The translations under genes and the position numbers were made by a program. This document shows, in pieces, positions 1 to 10,058 of a stretch of DNA of 64,000 nt (position 1 is its first letter; every line of letters begins with the position of its first letter). Below the pieces are notes generated by a model, which saw nothing but the letters and a program-made list of their open reading frames with translations, made no database searches and had not been told where the DNA came from. This DNA comes from Spiroplasma phoeniceum. GTDB lineage: Bacteria; Bacillota_I; Bacilli_A; Mycoplasmatales; Mycoplasmataceae. The stretch spans positions 1,488,001 to 1,552,000 of the forward strand of contig CP110830.1 of NCBI GenBank assembly GCA_026239495.1, in the 5' to 3' direction.

Positions 1-869
1 GCTAAATCTTTAAAAAGCCCAGCTTGGAATAAACTTAAAGATGCTACTTCACATACAATGTAGGTCAAATCATCAGGTCCTTTCCCTCGTAATGTTTGTA
101 ATGCTTCATAAATTTCAATTGCATTACCGATAGCACGACCTAATGGTTCTGTCATATTAGTAATTTCAGCAGCAATCTTCTTATTAAATTTAATTCCAAG
201 TTCAACCATAATTTGTGCTAATTTCCGTGCATCAGATATTGTTTTCATAAAAGCGCCACTACCACATTTAACATCTAACACAATTCCATCACTACCAGTC
301 GCAATTTTTTTACACATAATACTTGCTGCCACTAATGGTAATGAATCAACTGTTGCCGTCACACCCCGTAAGGCATAAATCTTTTTATCAGCAGGAACAA
401 GATTATCAGATTGGGCCATAATTGATAAATTTGTTTTATTAATAACATCCTTAAATTCATTAAAAGAAAGTTCAACTTTAAAGCCGGGAATACTTTCCAA
501 CTTATCAATTGTTCCTCCTGTTTGGCCTAATCCCCGCCCTGACATTTTTGCCACTTTTAAACCAAATGCAGCAACTAAAGGTGCATAAATTAAACTAACC
601 TTATCACCAACTCCACCAGAAGAATGCTTATCAACTTTAAAACCAGGAATCGTAGTTAAATCATATACTTCTCCCGAATTAATCATTGCTTCAGTTAAAA
701 ACGAAATTTCTGTAACTGACATTGATTGAAAATAAATTGCCATTAAAAAAGCTGACATTTGATAATCTGGAATAACCCCTGATGTATATCCTTTGATAAT
801 AAAGTTAATTTCTTCTCGTGATAACTCTTGTCCATTTTTCTTTTTATCAATTAATTCTAAAATATTCAC
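1..869 (-). CDS. deoA: Pyrimidine-nucleoside (thymidine) phosphorylase, 3' end outside window
   Basis: Cytoplasmic enzyme that splits thymidine/uridine/deoxyuridine with phosphate into base plus (deoxy)ribose-1-phosphate in pyrimidine salvage. About 289 residues are visible; the C-terminal third lies beyond the left edge. The family's phosphate/glycine-rich motifs are seen: DKHSSGGVGDK about residues 84-94, KMSGRGLGQTGGTIDKLES just after it, and DVKCGSGAFM further on. The start is taken as GTG at 869, with AAGAAGG 8-10 bases upstream; no ATG fits. It follows plsC by 19 bases and is the last visible gene of the thyA-folA-plsC-deoA run, so it is probably co-transcribed with thymidylate metabolism. 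Function is confident from family motifs; pdp is an equally valid symbol. Confidence 0.93.
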   Translation of the reverse strand, partial: MNILELIDKKKNGQELSREEINFIIKGYTSGVIPDYQMSAFLMAIYFQSMSVTEISFLTEAMINSGEVYDLTTIPGFKVDKHSSGGVGDKVSLIYAPLVAAFGLKVAKMSGRGLGQTGGTIDKLESIPGFKVELSFNEFKDVINKTNLSIMAQSDNLVPADKKIYALRGVTATVDSLPLVAASIMCKKIATGSDGIVLDVKCGSGAFMKTISDARKLAQIMVELGIKFNKKIAAEITNMTEPLGRAIGNAIEIYEALQTLRGKGPDDLTYIVCEVASLSLFQAGLFKDL

Positions 870-888
870 TATTCGATACCTTCTTTTT

Positions 889-1680
889 TTAAGTTGTTTT
901 TTTCTTTAATAAAGTTTTATATTCTTCATAAGATTTTTTATGATCAACATCTTGATATTGATCAATTCCTTTTTGAATAATTTGTTTAACATTATTTGCA
1001 ATTAATTCGGTTGATTTGGTCATAAACGTATCTGGCTTAATTGGCTTATGAAACATAACATGAACATACTTTTTCCCTCTTTTTTTAAATTCTTTATTAA
1101 AAATTGGATAAGAGTTAACAATTGAAACAGGAATAATTGGAACATGTGCTTTCTGGGCATTTTTAAAACTTCCAGAATGAAATTCTCCCATTTCTTGCCT
1201 GCCACTTCGTGTTCCTTCCGGAAAAACAACCATTGTTCGTGGTATACGAATTAAATAATTTGCCTCTTTAATAACTTCTAAGGCCTGGCGAGGGTTCCCC
1301 CGATCTAAAAATAAAACATCAATTAATTTTAAGAAATTTCGATACGTTCGGTTATCTTGTAATTCTTTTTTAGCAATAAATGCGCAAGGTGCGGTTTTAT
1401 TAAAATCATTTAGAACAAATAATAATGCCGGATCCACATTCGATTGATGATTTGCAATCATTAAACAACCCTTATCAATTCAATTATCACGATCATGAAC
1501 AATTATTTTAACATCGTGCACTCATAACATATAGCGTGTTCGTTTTTGTAATCAATGATAACGATATTCTTCTGAAACAATATTTGGATCTCGTTTAATT
1601 TTTTTACTAATACTTCTTGCCTTAGTAATTGTTCGTAAAAATAGTGGTCATGTCAGAAGAATTTTTCAAATATTTAACAT
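889..1680 (-). CDS. plsC: 1-acyl-sn-glycerol-3-phosphate acyltransferase
   Basis: Membrane-associated enzyme that adds the second acyl chain to lysophosphatidic acid to make phosphatidic acid. 263 residues when TGA is read as Trp; without this the N-terminal third would be lost. The catalytic HX4D motif is seen as NHQSNVD (His78, Asp83) and the substrate-binding FPEGTRS motif about 70 residues later. Trp-rich basic N-terminus (MLNIWKILLTWPLFLR) is a likely membrane-associated helix. Start ATG at 1680 lies one base after the folA stop, with the ribosome-binding site inside folA (AAAGAAAGGAAC), indicating translational coupling. PlsC is the normal mollicute route to phosphatidic acid, so the call is strong. 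Confidence 0.93.
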
Positions 1681-1681
1681 T

Positions 1682-2164
1682 TTAACTTTGTTCCTTTCTT
1701 TTATAATATTTTATTACAAATTGCTGATATTCGTTTGATTTAATTAAAGTAAATTTGTTTAAATCAAACGAAGGAAAATAAGTATCACCTTGATATTTTC
1801 CCTTAATATAAGTAATGATTAATTCATCAGCATATGGTAATGTTGCATCATAAATTTTTTTCCCCCCACAAATATAAATATCTTCGTTTGGATTTTGATG
1901 ATAAAAATTAATAATTGCTGTTAAATCAGTTACTACTTCCACATCCGGATGATTAATTTGATAATCAAGTTGTCTTGTTAAAACTAATGTTTTTCGTTTC
2001 GATAATGGTCGTCCAATTCCTTCATAAGTTAATCGACCAAATAAAATTGTTTGTCCTAATGTTGTTTCTTTAAAATGCTGTAATTCTTCTCTTAAATGTC
2101 ATGGTAGTTGGTTATTTTGACCAATTAAATTATTTTTATCCATTGCTCATAATAAATTAATCAT
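1682..2164 (-). CDS. folA: Dihydrofolate reductase
   Basis: Reduces dihydrofolate to tetrahydrofolate with NADPH, recycling the cofactor oxidised by thymidylate synthase. 160 residues, the usual length. Seen in order: MINLLWAMDKNNLIGQNNQLPWHL (substrate pocket and Met20-type loop, Trp encoded by TGA), FGRLTYEGIGRPL (NADPH-binding loop), and IYICGGKKIYDATLPYADELIITYI, the conserved GG and C-terminal strand. The start ATG overlaps the thyA stop by one base (TAATG), the tightest possible coupling, so ThyA and DHFR are made from the same message. A conventional chromosomal DHFR. Confidence 0.94.
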
Positions 2165-3036
2165 TATACTGCGACAGTTCCTTTAATTAATGGGGCTGGG
2201 TCATAATTTTCCAACATAATATCTTCAAATTTAAAATCAAATAACGAAGTAATGGTTTGATTTAACTTCAAAGTTGGTAATTTTCGCGGATAACGTGTTA
2301 ATTGTTCTTTAATTTGATTAAAATGATTTTTGTAAATATGACAATCTCCTAAAGTATGGACAAAATCGCCAACATCTAAACCAACAACTTGGGCAATTAA
2401 ATGGGTTAATAAAGCGTAGCTTGCTATATTAAAAGGGACTCCTAAAAAAACATCCGCACTACGTTGATATAATTGACAACTTAATTTATTATATTTTGAA
2501 ACATAAAACTGAATTAAAGTATGACATGGTGGTAAAGCCATCTCATCAACTTCTACTGGATTTCAGGCACTAATAATATGACGACGTGAATATGGATTCT
2601 TTTTTAAATTTTCTAATAATTTTGCTAACTGATCAACTCCGTTAAAGTTTCGTCATTGTTTCCCATATACTGGTCCTAAATCACCAAATTCAAAAGCAAA
2701 ATTTCCATCAGTTTTAATTTTTTCAACAAAATCAGCTAATGTTTCATTATTATATTTTGCTGATGCTTGATATTTTTCATATGGTCATTCATTTCAAATT
2801 CGAACATCATGATCTACTAAATATTTAATATTAGTATCGCCTTTAATAAATCATAATAATTCATAAACTACTGACTTAAAATGAACTTTTTTTGTTGTTA
2901 AAAGCGGAAAACCTTTGCTTAAATTAAAACGCATTTGATAACCAAAAAAAGAAATTGTTCCCGTATTTGTTCGATTATCTTTTTCTTGCCCGTGTTCTAA
3001 AATAAAACGAGCCATATTAAGATATTGTTCCATCAT
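2164..3036 (-). CDS. thyA: Thymidylate synthase
   Basis: Methylates dUMP to dTMP using methylene-tetrahydrofolate. 290 residues counted from ATG at 3036; the next codon is also ATG, and GGTGA lies 2-6 bases further upstream, so 3033 is an equally good start. The active site is LPPCHT with the nucleophilic Cys at about residue 171; DNRTNTGT near the N-terminus and [22 protein letters not shown] after the active site are the family's phosphate- and folate-binding segments. Two stretches are joined only when TGA is Trp ([12 protein letters not shown]). First gene of the thyA-folA-plsC-deoA unit. Confidence 0.95.
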
Positions 3037-3140
3037 TTTCACCATATTTTCTATTCTAATATACTTAAATCTTACCTTATTTAAAAATAAAATCATCTGA
3101 AAAAATAAAAAAATCTTAATAATGAATATCTAAAATAAAA

Positions 3141-3153
3141 TTGACATTGTCAA
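3141..3153. promoter_or_regulatory. Palindromic TTGACA element upstream of thyA
   Basis: TTGACATTGTCAA is a near-perfect palindrome that gives a consensus -35 hexamer on both strands. It is 105 bases upstream of thyA. The same 13-mer (ending in T) with the same AT-rich surroundings occurs at 13873-13885 beside an IS3 element. It could be the thyA operon promoter or an operator; no good -10 at 17 bases is obvious, so this is weak. Confidence 0.3.
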
Positions 3154-3206
3154 CAAGATTATTTTTTTTATTTTATCATATTACTAATTAAAAGAAGTTA
3201 GCAGTA

Positions 3207-3694
3207 ATGAATAAATTTTTAAAAAAAATAATTAAAAAAATTAAATTTTCATTAAGTTTATTTATTCCTGGCACATTTAATCCTCTGCTAAGAAAATATG
3301 AAAATGACGCCGAATTTGATTATGCATATATTTTAAGCAATTCAATTCACCAACAAAATGTTATTGATAAAACTAAAATTAGACTTCTTGCGATACTAAC
3401 AAAAACAAATAAAATTACAAATTAAAAAATTTAAATTAAACCTTAAAATAAGCATTTTTAAAAATTTTAATTGCTTTTTAAGCATAAATAATCAAGTATC
3501 GCAAGAAGTCTATTATATTAGAAGAAAAATATAATAATTGTTAATATGATAAAAAAAATATTAAAAAAAATAATCGTTTTAAAAAACCTAATAAAAATAA
3601 TATTTTAGTAATTTTAGATTTTGTTGTTTTTTTTAAAATCAAAAATAGTACATTACCACCACAAGATTTTAAAAAGACAATACAAGCAAAATAA
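3207..3694 (+). pseudogene. Unrecognised small protein gene split by a 131-bp element
   Basis: If the 131-bp inverted-repeat element at 3381-3511 and one ATT target copy are removed, a single frame of 118 codons runs from ATG 3207 to TAA 3692-3694, interrupted by one TAA at 3542-3544. The N-terminus is very lysine-rich (MNKFLKKIIKKIKF) with a short hydrophobic stretch, and the tail reads NILVILDFVVFFKIKNSTLPP. AGAAG 12 bases before the ATG could be a weak ribosome-binding site. I do not recognise the family. That both sides fall in frame after removal of the insert supports a real gene, now dead. Confidence 0.45.
3381..3511. repeat. 131-bp MITE-like element with IS5-type ends
   Basis: Non-coding element bounded by AGACTTCTTGCGATACT and its inverse, the same ends as the type A IS5 elements of this window, with an ATT duplicated on each side (3378-3380, 3512-3514). 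The interior does not match the IS transposase; it is AT-rich and self-complementary. Likely mobilised in trans by the IS transposase. Confidence 0.75.
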
Positions 3695-3908
3695 ACTAAC
3701 GACTTAAAATAATAAATTAACTTTTTCAAGTAAAAAACCTTTCAAATTTTAAATAATAGTTAAAACTCTGTTGTATGTATTATTTTGGGGTTTTATATAT
3801 CTCAGAAACTGTGAAATAAAATACCACTTACTTATTTAGATTTTATTACTTTTAATTTTAATGTCAATATATTTTTCTGTTTTTTTAAAATTTTTCCACA
3901 ACAAAAAT
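3695..3908. other. Non-coding AT-rich DNA, possible left end of a viral IS3-type element
   Basis: No gene is seen. The block at about 3771-3820 (TTGTATGTATTATTT followed by a GGGTTTT tract and a CTCAGAAACTGTG motif) resembles 57729-57787 downstream of the plectrovirus coat gene. With the IS3-like orfA on the far side of the next insertion, this is probably the upstream part of the same viral transposase unit. Confidence 0.4.
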
Positions 3909-4988
3909 AGACTTCTTGCGTAACCTATTAAAAAATTGCAAATATTTGTAAAAAAACGCTAATAGAAAAATATAATTTTAATTAATTATGTTTTTTATTT
4001 AAAAATTTAATATTTTGCTACAACAAAAAATGAATTTATTATTTAAATTCTTTAATTTTAAATAAATCTTCTATGCTAACTGCAAATTATAAATTGAAGC
4101 AATTAAATTAAATCTTAAACTAAATCGTTTTCTTCGATTACGATATTTTTCTGTAATAATTTTAAATTTTTTAAGAATAGCAAAAATATTTTCAATAATA
4201 ATTCTCATTTTTGAAACTATTCTATTACGTTGTTTTTGTACTTTATTTAAAGGATTTTTCTTTGTTTTTTTTGTAGGTATTAGAACATTATTGTGAATTT
4301 TTTGAATTCCTTGACAACCACTATCAACTATTAATTTGGTATTTTTTAAAATTGATATTTTTGATTCTTTAAATAAAGCATAATCATGTTTTTTTTCCAA
4401 GCGAAAAACTTGTTGCAATAATTTTTTTAGTTTCTTGTTCGATAATTACTTGTTTTTTAATAATGTGTTTTTTCTTTTTACGAGAATAAGATTGTTTTTT
4501 GTCTTTTTTGGGCGTTGGATTGGGTTTTCGGTAACATCAATAATAATAGTTTTATCATTAAAATAATCATTTATTAGTGATTTTTTACCAGCGAGTTGTT
4601 GAAAATCAGAGTGTTTAATTAAAATATCTTCAATTCACTTGATATTGCGATAACAACTAGATTAACTAATATCAAAACTTTTGGTAGTAAGATGAAAATA
4701 AGTCCGATATTCTCGTCAATACGATAAGGTCATCAGTAGCCGATTTTCTAGTGATAATTTATTAGTTTTGCCACCTTTTTTAAATTTTTCTATTTCAGCT
4801 ACTTGTAAAATATTTAACATTTTATTAAAAGTAGCTTTTTTTGCTCCGGTTAATCGCAATAATTCTTTATCATTAATAAAATTAAATTTATCAAATTTCA
4901 TAATTTTAATATCCTATAATTTCTATTTTAATTTAAAAATATTTTATAGTAATTTTAAAATAATTAGATTAGGTTGTGCAAGAAGTCT
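3909..4988 (-). mobile_element. IS5-family (ISL2 group) element, type B, inactive
   Basis: Ends AGACTTCTTGCGTAACC and TTGTGCAAGAAGTCT, with AAT duplicated on both sides (3906-3908, 4989-4991). The transposase would run from ATG 4901 to TAG 4071. It carries the type B N-terminus (MKFDKFNFINDKELLRL), TGA-encoded Trp, and a second frame with DSGCQGIQKIHNNV and the RIIIENIFAILK glutamate motif. A TAA at 4662-4664 replaces the GAA found in the related copy at 57792, and the A-runs at the frameshift site are altered, so it cannot make an active enzyme. Confidence 0.88.
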
Positions 4989-5515
4989 AATAAATCAATA
5001 TCTTTAATATCTAAAGAATATGAAATAAGTACTGCAACTATTTCTAGATGAATTAATTTTTTCAATAAAGATAAAAAATTTGATAAACGAACATATATTA
5101 AAAAAATGCCAATTTTTAATAATCCGCATGATGAAACTATATATTTATTAACAAAATAAAATGAACAAATAAAAGCAGAAAATAATATTTTAAAAAAAGC
5201 TTGAATATTTTCCAAAAACAAAAACAAAGATGAATATTAGAAAACAAATTGATTTTATTAAAAACGAATTAAATAACAACTCAATCTCACCATTAAGATG
5301 ATTTTTAAAAATATTATACATTTCATATGATACATGAAATAAATATAAAAATATTCATGAAAAATATGAATGAAAAATTGATTACAATATATTAGAAATA
5401 ATTAAAATAATTTTAAAAAACAATAAAAATAAAGGTCATCGACAAATAAAACTTGATTTGGAAGAACAAAAAATAAAAATATCAGCAAGTACTGTATATC
5501 GTTATATTAGACTTC
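4989..5515 (+). pseudogene. IS3-family-like transposase (orfA plus start of orfB), remnant
   Basis: The first frame reads a helix-turn-helix orfA lacking its start (KEYEISTATISRWINFF) followed by a coiled-coil-like NEQIKAENNILKKAW segment with one in-frame TAA. The second frame, from about 5230, starts MNIRKQIDFIKNEL and ends in an HTH_21-type motif, KGHRQIKLDLEEQKIKIS then STVYRYI, where the type A IS cuts it. The catalytic DDE part is missing. The layout is that of an IS3 orfA/orfB pair; similar transposases are carried by some SpV1 plectroviruses, which would fit the upstream block shared with 57729-57787. Confidence 0.6.
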
Positions 5516-5518
5516 TTG

Positions 5519-6578
5519 CGATACCTGGTTTTATTATTAAAATATTATTATAAAATATAATTTATGAGAATATTAAATTATGAAATTTGATGAATTTAAA
5601 AATATTAATGATAAAGAATGATTAAGATTAACAGGAATAAAACAAGATATTTTTAATAAAATGTTAGATATTTTACAAGTAGCTGAAATAGAAAAATTTA
5701 AAAAAGGTGGCAAAGCTAATAAATTATCACTAGAAAATCGATTATTGATGACTTTATCGTATTGACGAGAATATCGAACTTATTTTCATCTTGGAAAAAA
5801 TTTCGGAATTAGTGAAGCTAATTGTTATCGCAATATCAAGTGAATTGAAGATATTTTAATTAAACACCCTGATTTTCAGCAAGTTGCTGGTAAAAAAGCA
5901 CTAATAAATGATTATTTTAATGATAAAACTATTATTATTGATGCTACCGAAACCCCAATCCAACGCCCAAAAAAAGACAAAAACAATCTTATTCTGGTAA
6001 AAAGAAAAAACACACTATTAAAACACAAGTAATTATCGAACAAGAAACCAAAAAAATTATTGCAACAAGTTTTTCACTTGGTAAAAAACACGATTATGCT
6101 TTATTTAAAGAATCAAAAATCGCAATTTTAAAAAATACCAAATTAATAGTTGATAGTGGTTATCAAGGAATACAAAAAATTCACAATAATGTTATAATGC
6201 CCACAAAGAAAACTAAGAAAAAACATTTAAATAAAGAACAAAAACAACATAATAGACTAGTTTCAAAAATAAGAATTATTATTGAAAATATTTTTGCTAT
6301 TCTTAAAAAATTTAAAATTATTACAGAAAAATATAGAAATCGTAGAAAACGATTTAGTTTAAGATTTAATTTAATTGCTTCAATTTATAATTTACAATTA
6401 TTATAGTTATCATAAAAGATTTATTTAAAATTAACAAATTTGAATAATAAAATAATTTTTCGTTGTGGCAAAATATTAAATTTTTAAATAAAAGACATAA
6501 TTAATTAAAATTATAATTTTATATTAACCCTTTTTTACAAATATTTGAAATTATTTTAATGGGTTATGCAAGAAGTCT
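5519..6578 (+). mobile_element. IS5-family (ISL2 group) element, type A, coding-competent
   Basis: Full-length element with ends AGACTTCTTGCGATACC and GGGTTATGCAAGAAGTCT. ATT is present on both sides, but the left flank is IS3-like orfB and the right flank is the middle of a type B element, so the two flanks do not rejoin into one sequence: this copy probably formed by recombination between two separate insertions. Confidence 0.93.
5580..6406 (+). CDS. IS5-family (ISL2 group) DDE transposase, -1 frameshift
   Basis: Cuts and pastes the surrounding element. 275 residues if the ribosome slips -1 at CCA AAA AAA G (5967-5976): frame 1 gives the N-terminal DNA-binding half ending IIIDATETPIQRPKK, with the first catalytic Asp, and frame 2 gives RQKQSYSGKKKKHTIKTQ, then LIVDSGYQGIQ (second Asp) and SKIRIIIENIFAILK (Glu). 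The joined sequence matches the family without gap at the junction. TGA codons are Trp (KEWLRL, SYWREY, IKWIED). No internal stop is present, so this is one of three copies in the window that could be active. Confidence 0.88.
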
Positions 6579-6903
6579 ATTCACTAATATCAAAACTTTT
6601 AGCAAGATGAAAATAAGTCCGATATTCTCGTCAATACGATAAAGTCATCAGTAGCCGATTTTCTAGTGATAATTTATTAGTTTCGCCACCTTTTTTAAAT
6701 TTTTCTATTTCAGCTACTTATAAAATATTTAACATTTTATTAAAAGTAGTTTTTTTTGCTCCGGTTAATCGCAACAATTCTTTATCATTAATAAAATTAA
6801 ATTTATCAAATTTCATAATTTTAATCTCCTATAATTTCTATTTTAATTTAAAAATATTTTATAGGAATTTTAAAATAATTAGATTAGGTTATGCAAGAAG
6901 TCT
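6579..6903 (-). mobile_element. Type B IS5-family element, 5' fragment
   Basis: Contains the type B left end and the transposase N-terminus (start about 6817; MKFDKFNFINDKELL), truncated where the neighbouring type A copy begins. The right boundary is GGTTATGCAAGAAGTCT at 6903. The missing 3' part is not adjacent on the other side of the type A copy. Confidence 0.8.
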
Positions 6904-6999
6904 ATTGTAACATTTTCAAAATATATTTTATTAATATATGCTATTATTTAATTAATAGATTTGTTGAGCGTGCATTTACAATTTAAAAAACAAAATTTT

Positions 7000-8146
7000 T
7001 TCTTTAATTTTGTCGAAAACTCTTGATGAAATAAAAAAAATCATCAATATGACAATTTAAAAACTAATTTTGTGTAAGATTATGATTTTGTTTTAAATTT
7101 TTTAAACGTTAAAATATAATACCGTTGATTGTTGGTTTGGTGTTAAACCTTTATGTTGGTATTTTCATTTTCAGAGCTTTAAATAATTTTGAATATTAGT
7201 GAAACCCAAACCATGATAATGAATTAAGGCTTCTTTAAGACTGGATTGTAATTTATTAATCTTATTTAACTTTCGATAACTAGTATCAGGGTTTGTACTA
7301 GTTTTGGTGGAATATAGAGTAGAATTTGTTTGTTTTGCTACTAATAAATATAGTGGTTGCATGTCAGAAATAATCGTTGATTTTTCTTTAATCAATTGCT
7401 TATTCATATTTTCAATAATTCATTGTTTTTGTAATCGTTTGGTATTGGTAGATTGAACAAAAATATTATTATTGCTATCAACTGCCATTTGAATACAGCA
7501 TTTGGTATTGGTTGAAAATGGATCGAGATGAGTTTTTCGTTTATCAAATTTATCTTTAAAATTACCTTTATGGATTTCTTTAATAAATGTTTCATCCATT
7601 TGAATTTGACCATTTAATTTTTTAAATTTTAATTGGGTATTTTCTAATTGTTTTGATTGCATTAATTTTTGTCGATTATACCAAGCAGTTTTTGGGGTTG
7701 TTTTAATAAAACGAGAAATTATTTTGCTAGATTGTCCTAATAATGCAATTTGAATTAATAAATTTCATTGTTCATAATTTAAATGACTTCAATAAGTAAA
7801 ATGATGACGAAAAGCATCAAAACTAGCACGACATTTTTTACATAAATATTTTTGTTTTCCTTCAGGATTATGACCATTTTTAACACAATGAAAAGATTTG
7901 CAATTAGGACATGTAATGCCTTTATCTCTAAATTTTTGATCAATTTCATTTAAACGTTTTTGTTTTTTGATTACCTTTACTTCTTTTTTTATTTTTTCAT
8001 AAAATTCTAAAAATTGATCATCTGTAAAACTGTTTTTTAATTCTGTAATTATTTTTTCCATCAATTATTTACCTCTATATATTAAAAATATACCTAAAAT
8101 TAGGTATATTCTATAAATATCAAGAGTTTTCGACAAAATTAAAGAA
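7000..8146 (-). mobile_element. Insertion sequence with zinc-ribbon DDE transposase (IS1595-like)
   Basis: Bounded by perfect 28-bp inverted repeats at 7000-7027 and 8119-8146 (inner ends ATCAAGAG / CTCTTGAT). Flanks are T- and A-rich, so no target duplication can be read with certainty. One gene fills it. Confidence 0.82.
7102..8061 (-). CDS. Zinc-ribbon transposase, IS1595-like
   Basis: 319 residues with TGA as Trp. The N-terminal third has a CPNCKSFHCVKNGH ... CKKC zinc ribbon, followed by a helix-turn-helix region (LLIQIALLGQSSKIISRFIK) and the DDE core: GQIQMDETFIK (first Asp), IISDMQPLYLLV (second Asp) and a C-terminal YHGLGFTNIQNYLKLWKW segment. Start chosen at ATG 8061 with GAGGT ten bases upstream; the preceding TTG at 8064 is possible. 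Zinc ribbon plus ISXO2-like core is the pattern of IS1595 relatives, but the exact family is not certain. No stop or frameshift seen, so it may be active. Confidence 0.75.
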
Positions 8147-8152
8147 TTTTTT

Positions 8153-8183
8153 TTGGTAATCTTACTAATCTTTATGTTATAAT
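8153..8183 (+). promoter_or_regulatory. Candidate promoter for the RNase J gene
   Basis: TTGGTA, 19 bases, TATAAT about 100 bases before the rnj start. The -10 is a perfect match; the -35 and the spacing are poor. It lies just outside the IS right end, so the insertion may have altered upstream control. Confidence 0.35.
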
Positions 8184-8283
8184 TTTTTGGATACTAGTAA
8201 ATTAATTTTTTTCTTTTTAATAAGATCCAATTTAATAAAGAAAAACTGTGCGTTAATTTTAGAATTATGAGGTGATAATTTCA

Positions 8284-10044
8284 ATGAATGAAGAAAAGAA
8301 AGAAACAATTGAAAACAAAGCAATAGTTACAAAACCAACTAGTATAGTAACAAAACAACCAATCCAAAATATTGTTAAAAATAAAATTCCAACAAAAGTG
8401 TTTGCTTTAGGTGGATTAGAAGAAGTTGGAAAAAATACATATTGTATCGAGCATGATGAAGAGTTAATTATGCTTGATGCAGGAGTTAAATTTCCAAGTT
8501 CAACAATGCTTGGGGTTGATGCTGTTATTCCGAATTATAATTATTTAAAAGAAAACCAACGAAAAATAAAAGCATTATTTATTACACACGGCCATGAAGA
8601 TCATATTGGTGGAATTCCCTATTTATTGCGGGAAGTTAATATTCCAATTATTTATGCACCACGATTAGCAGCTGCTTTAATTCGTGATCGTCTAAAAGAA
8701 GCAAAATTGGAACAAACAACAATTATTAAAGAAATTGATAATATGAGTGTTATTAAAACAAAAAACTTTAAAATTAACTTTTTTGCTGTTAACCATAGTA
8801 TTCCTGATGCTTTTGGAATTTCAGTAGTTACTCCAAATGGAAAAGTTGTTTCAACTGGTGATTATAAATTTGACTGAACACCATTAGGACATAGTGCTGA
8901 TATTGAACGAATGGCAAATATGGGGCAAGAAGGTGTTATGTTGTTAATGGCTGATAGTACCAATGCTGAAGTTGAGGGTTACACTAAAACTGAAACAAAA
9001 ATTATTAAAAATATTGGTGAATTATTTGTTAAAGCTAAGGGGCGAATTTTAATTTCAACTTTTGCTTCAAATGTTCATCGAATTCAACATATTGTTGAAA
9101 TTGCGAATAAATATGGACGAAAAATTTTAGTGTTTGGTCGAAGTTTAGATCGCATTATTAAAATTATTCGTCAAATGGGACATTTAAAAATTTCTGATAA
9201 GGCAATTATTAAAGCTAATGATGCTAAAAACTATAAAGATAATGAAATATTAATTATTTGTACCGGAAGCCAAGGTGAACCAATGGCAGCATTATCCCGA
9301 ATTGCAAATAATCAACATCAACATATTTCTATTATTCCTGGTGATACTGTTATTTTTTCATCATCACCAATTCCCGGCAATCAAGCTGATGTTGAACGAG
9401 TTATTAATAAACTAGTTCGTGCTGGTGCTATTGTGCAAGAAAATAGTCCTTTAAATCAAATCCATACGTCTGGTCATGCTTCACAAGAAGAACAAAAATT
9501 ATTATTTACCCTATTGAAGCCAAAATACTTTATGCCAATGCATGGTGACTATCGTATGCTTCGCCAACATGGTGAAACAGCAATTAGTGTCAATGTCCCA
9601 AAGGATAATGTCTTTATTTGTGCTAATGGCGATCAAATTGAACTATTAAATGGAGCAGCAGCAATTGGTAAAAGAATTGAAGCTGAAGCTGTTTATGTTG
9701 ATGGAAAAGATTTGTCAGGGCAAACAACCGCTGTTGTTCGTGACCGTGAAATTTTATCAAAAGATGGGTTAATTGCTGTTGTTATTTCAATTGATTCGCA
9801 AAATAATCAATTACTAGCGCAACCACGCATTATTTCAAGAGGAAGTTTCTATGTTAAAGAATCTGGAAATATTATTAATGAATCAATTCGTTTAGCAACA
9901 GAAGCAGTTAATGAAGTTTTAAAAACCCAAAAACCAACTTTTGGCGCTCTTAAAAATGCTATTAAGCAATCATTATCTCCTTTCATTTACCGTTATAAAC
10001 GTCGTAATCCATTGATTATTCCAGTAATTTTAAATAAAAAATAA
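8284..10044 (+). CDS. rnj: Ribonuclease J
   Basis: Metallo-beta-lactamase-fold 5'-3' exonuclease/endonuclease for mRNA turnover and rRNA maturation. 586 residues, slightly longer than the usual 555-560 because of a polar N-terminal tail of about 35 residues rich in Thr, Lys and Ile. Zinc site THGHEDH at His102-His107; later RNase J motifs are STGDYKFDW, MADSTNAE, ICTGSQGEPMAALSRI, HTSGHASQEE and MPMHGDYRML. A TGA Trp interrupts the naive reading frame at 8875. Start is ATG 8284 with AGGTGA eight bases upstream; an in-frame ATA at 8272 is not used. Flanked by mobile elements on both sides. The paralog number (J1/J2) cannot be told. Confidence 0.95.
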
Positions 10045-10058
10045 AAGAATATGTAAAT

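Noticed and set aside
3541-3729. Minus-strand ORF of 62 codons with a hydrophobic product
   Set aside because: It is antisense to the better supported split gene 3207-3694, has no ribosome-binding site and is made of A/T-rich codons only.
6197-6406. 69-residue ORF repeated at ten places as a separate small gene
   Set aside because: It is the C-terminal part of the IS5-family transposase in its second frame, opened by an internal ATG; the true product is made by frameshifting from the upstream frame.
5518-6580. Mariner/IS630-type TA duplication
   Set aside because: The ends at first look like TA-flanked, but comparison with empty sites shows a 3-bp ANT duplication, and the transposase is IS5/ISL2-like.
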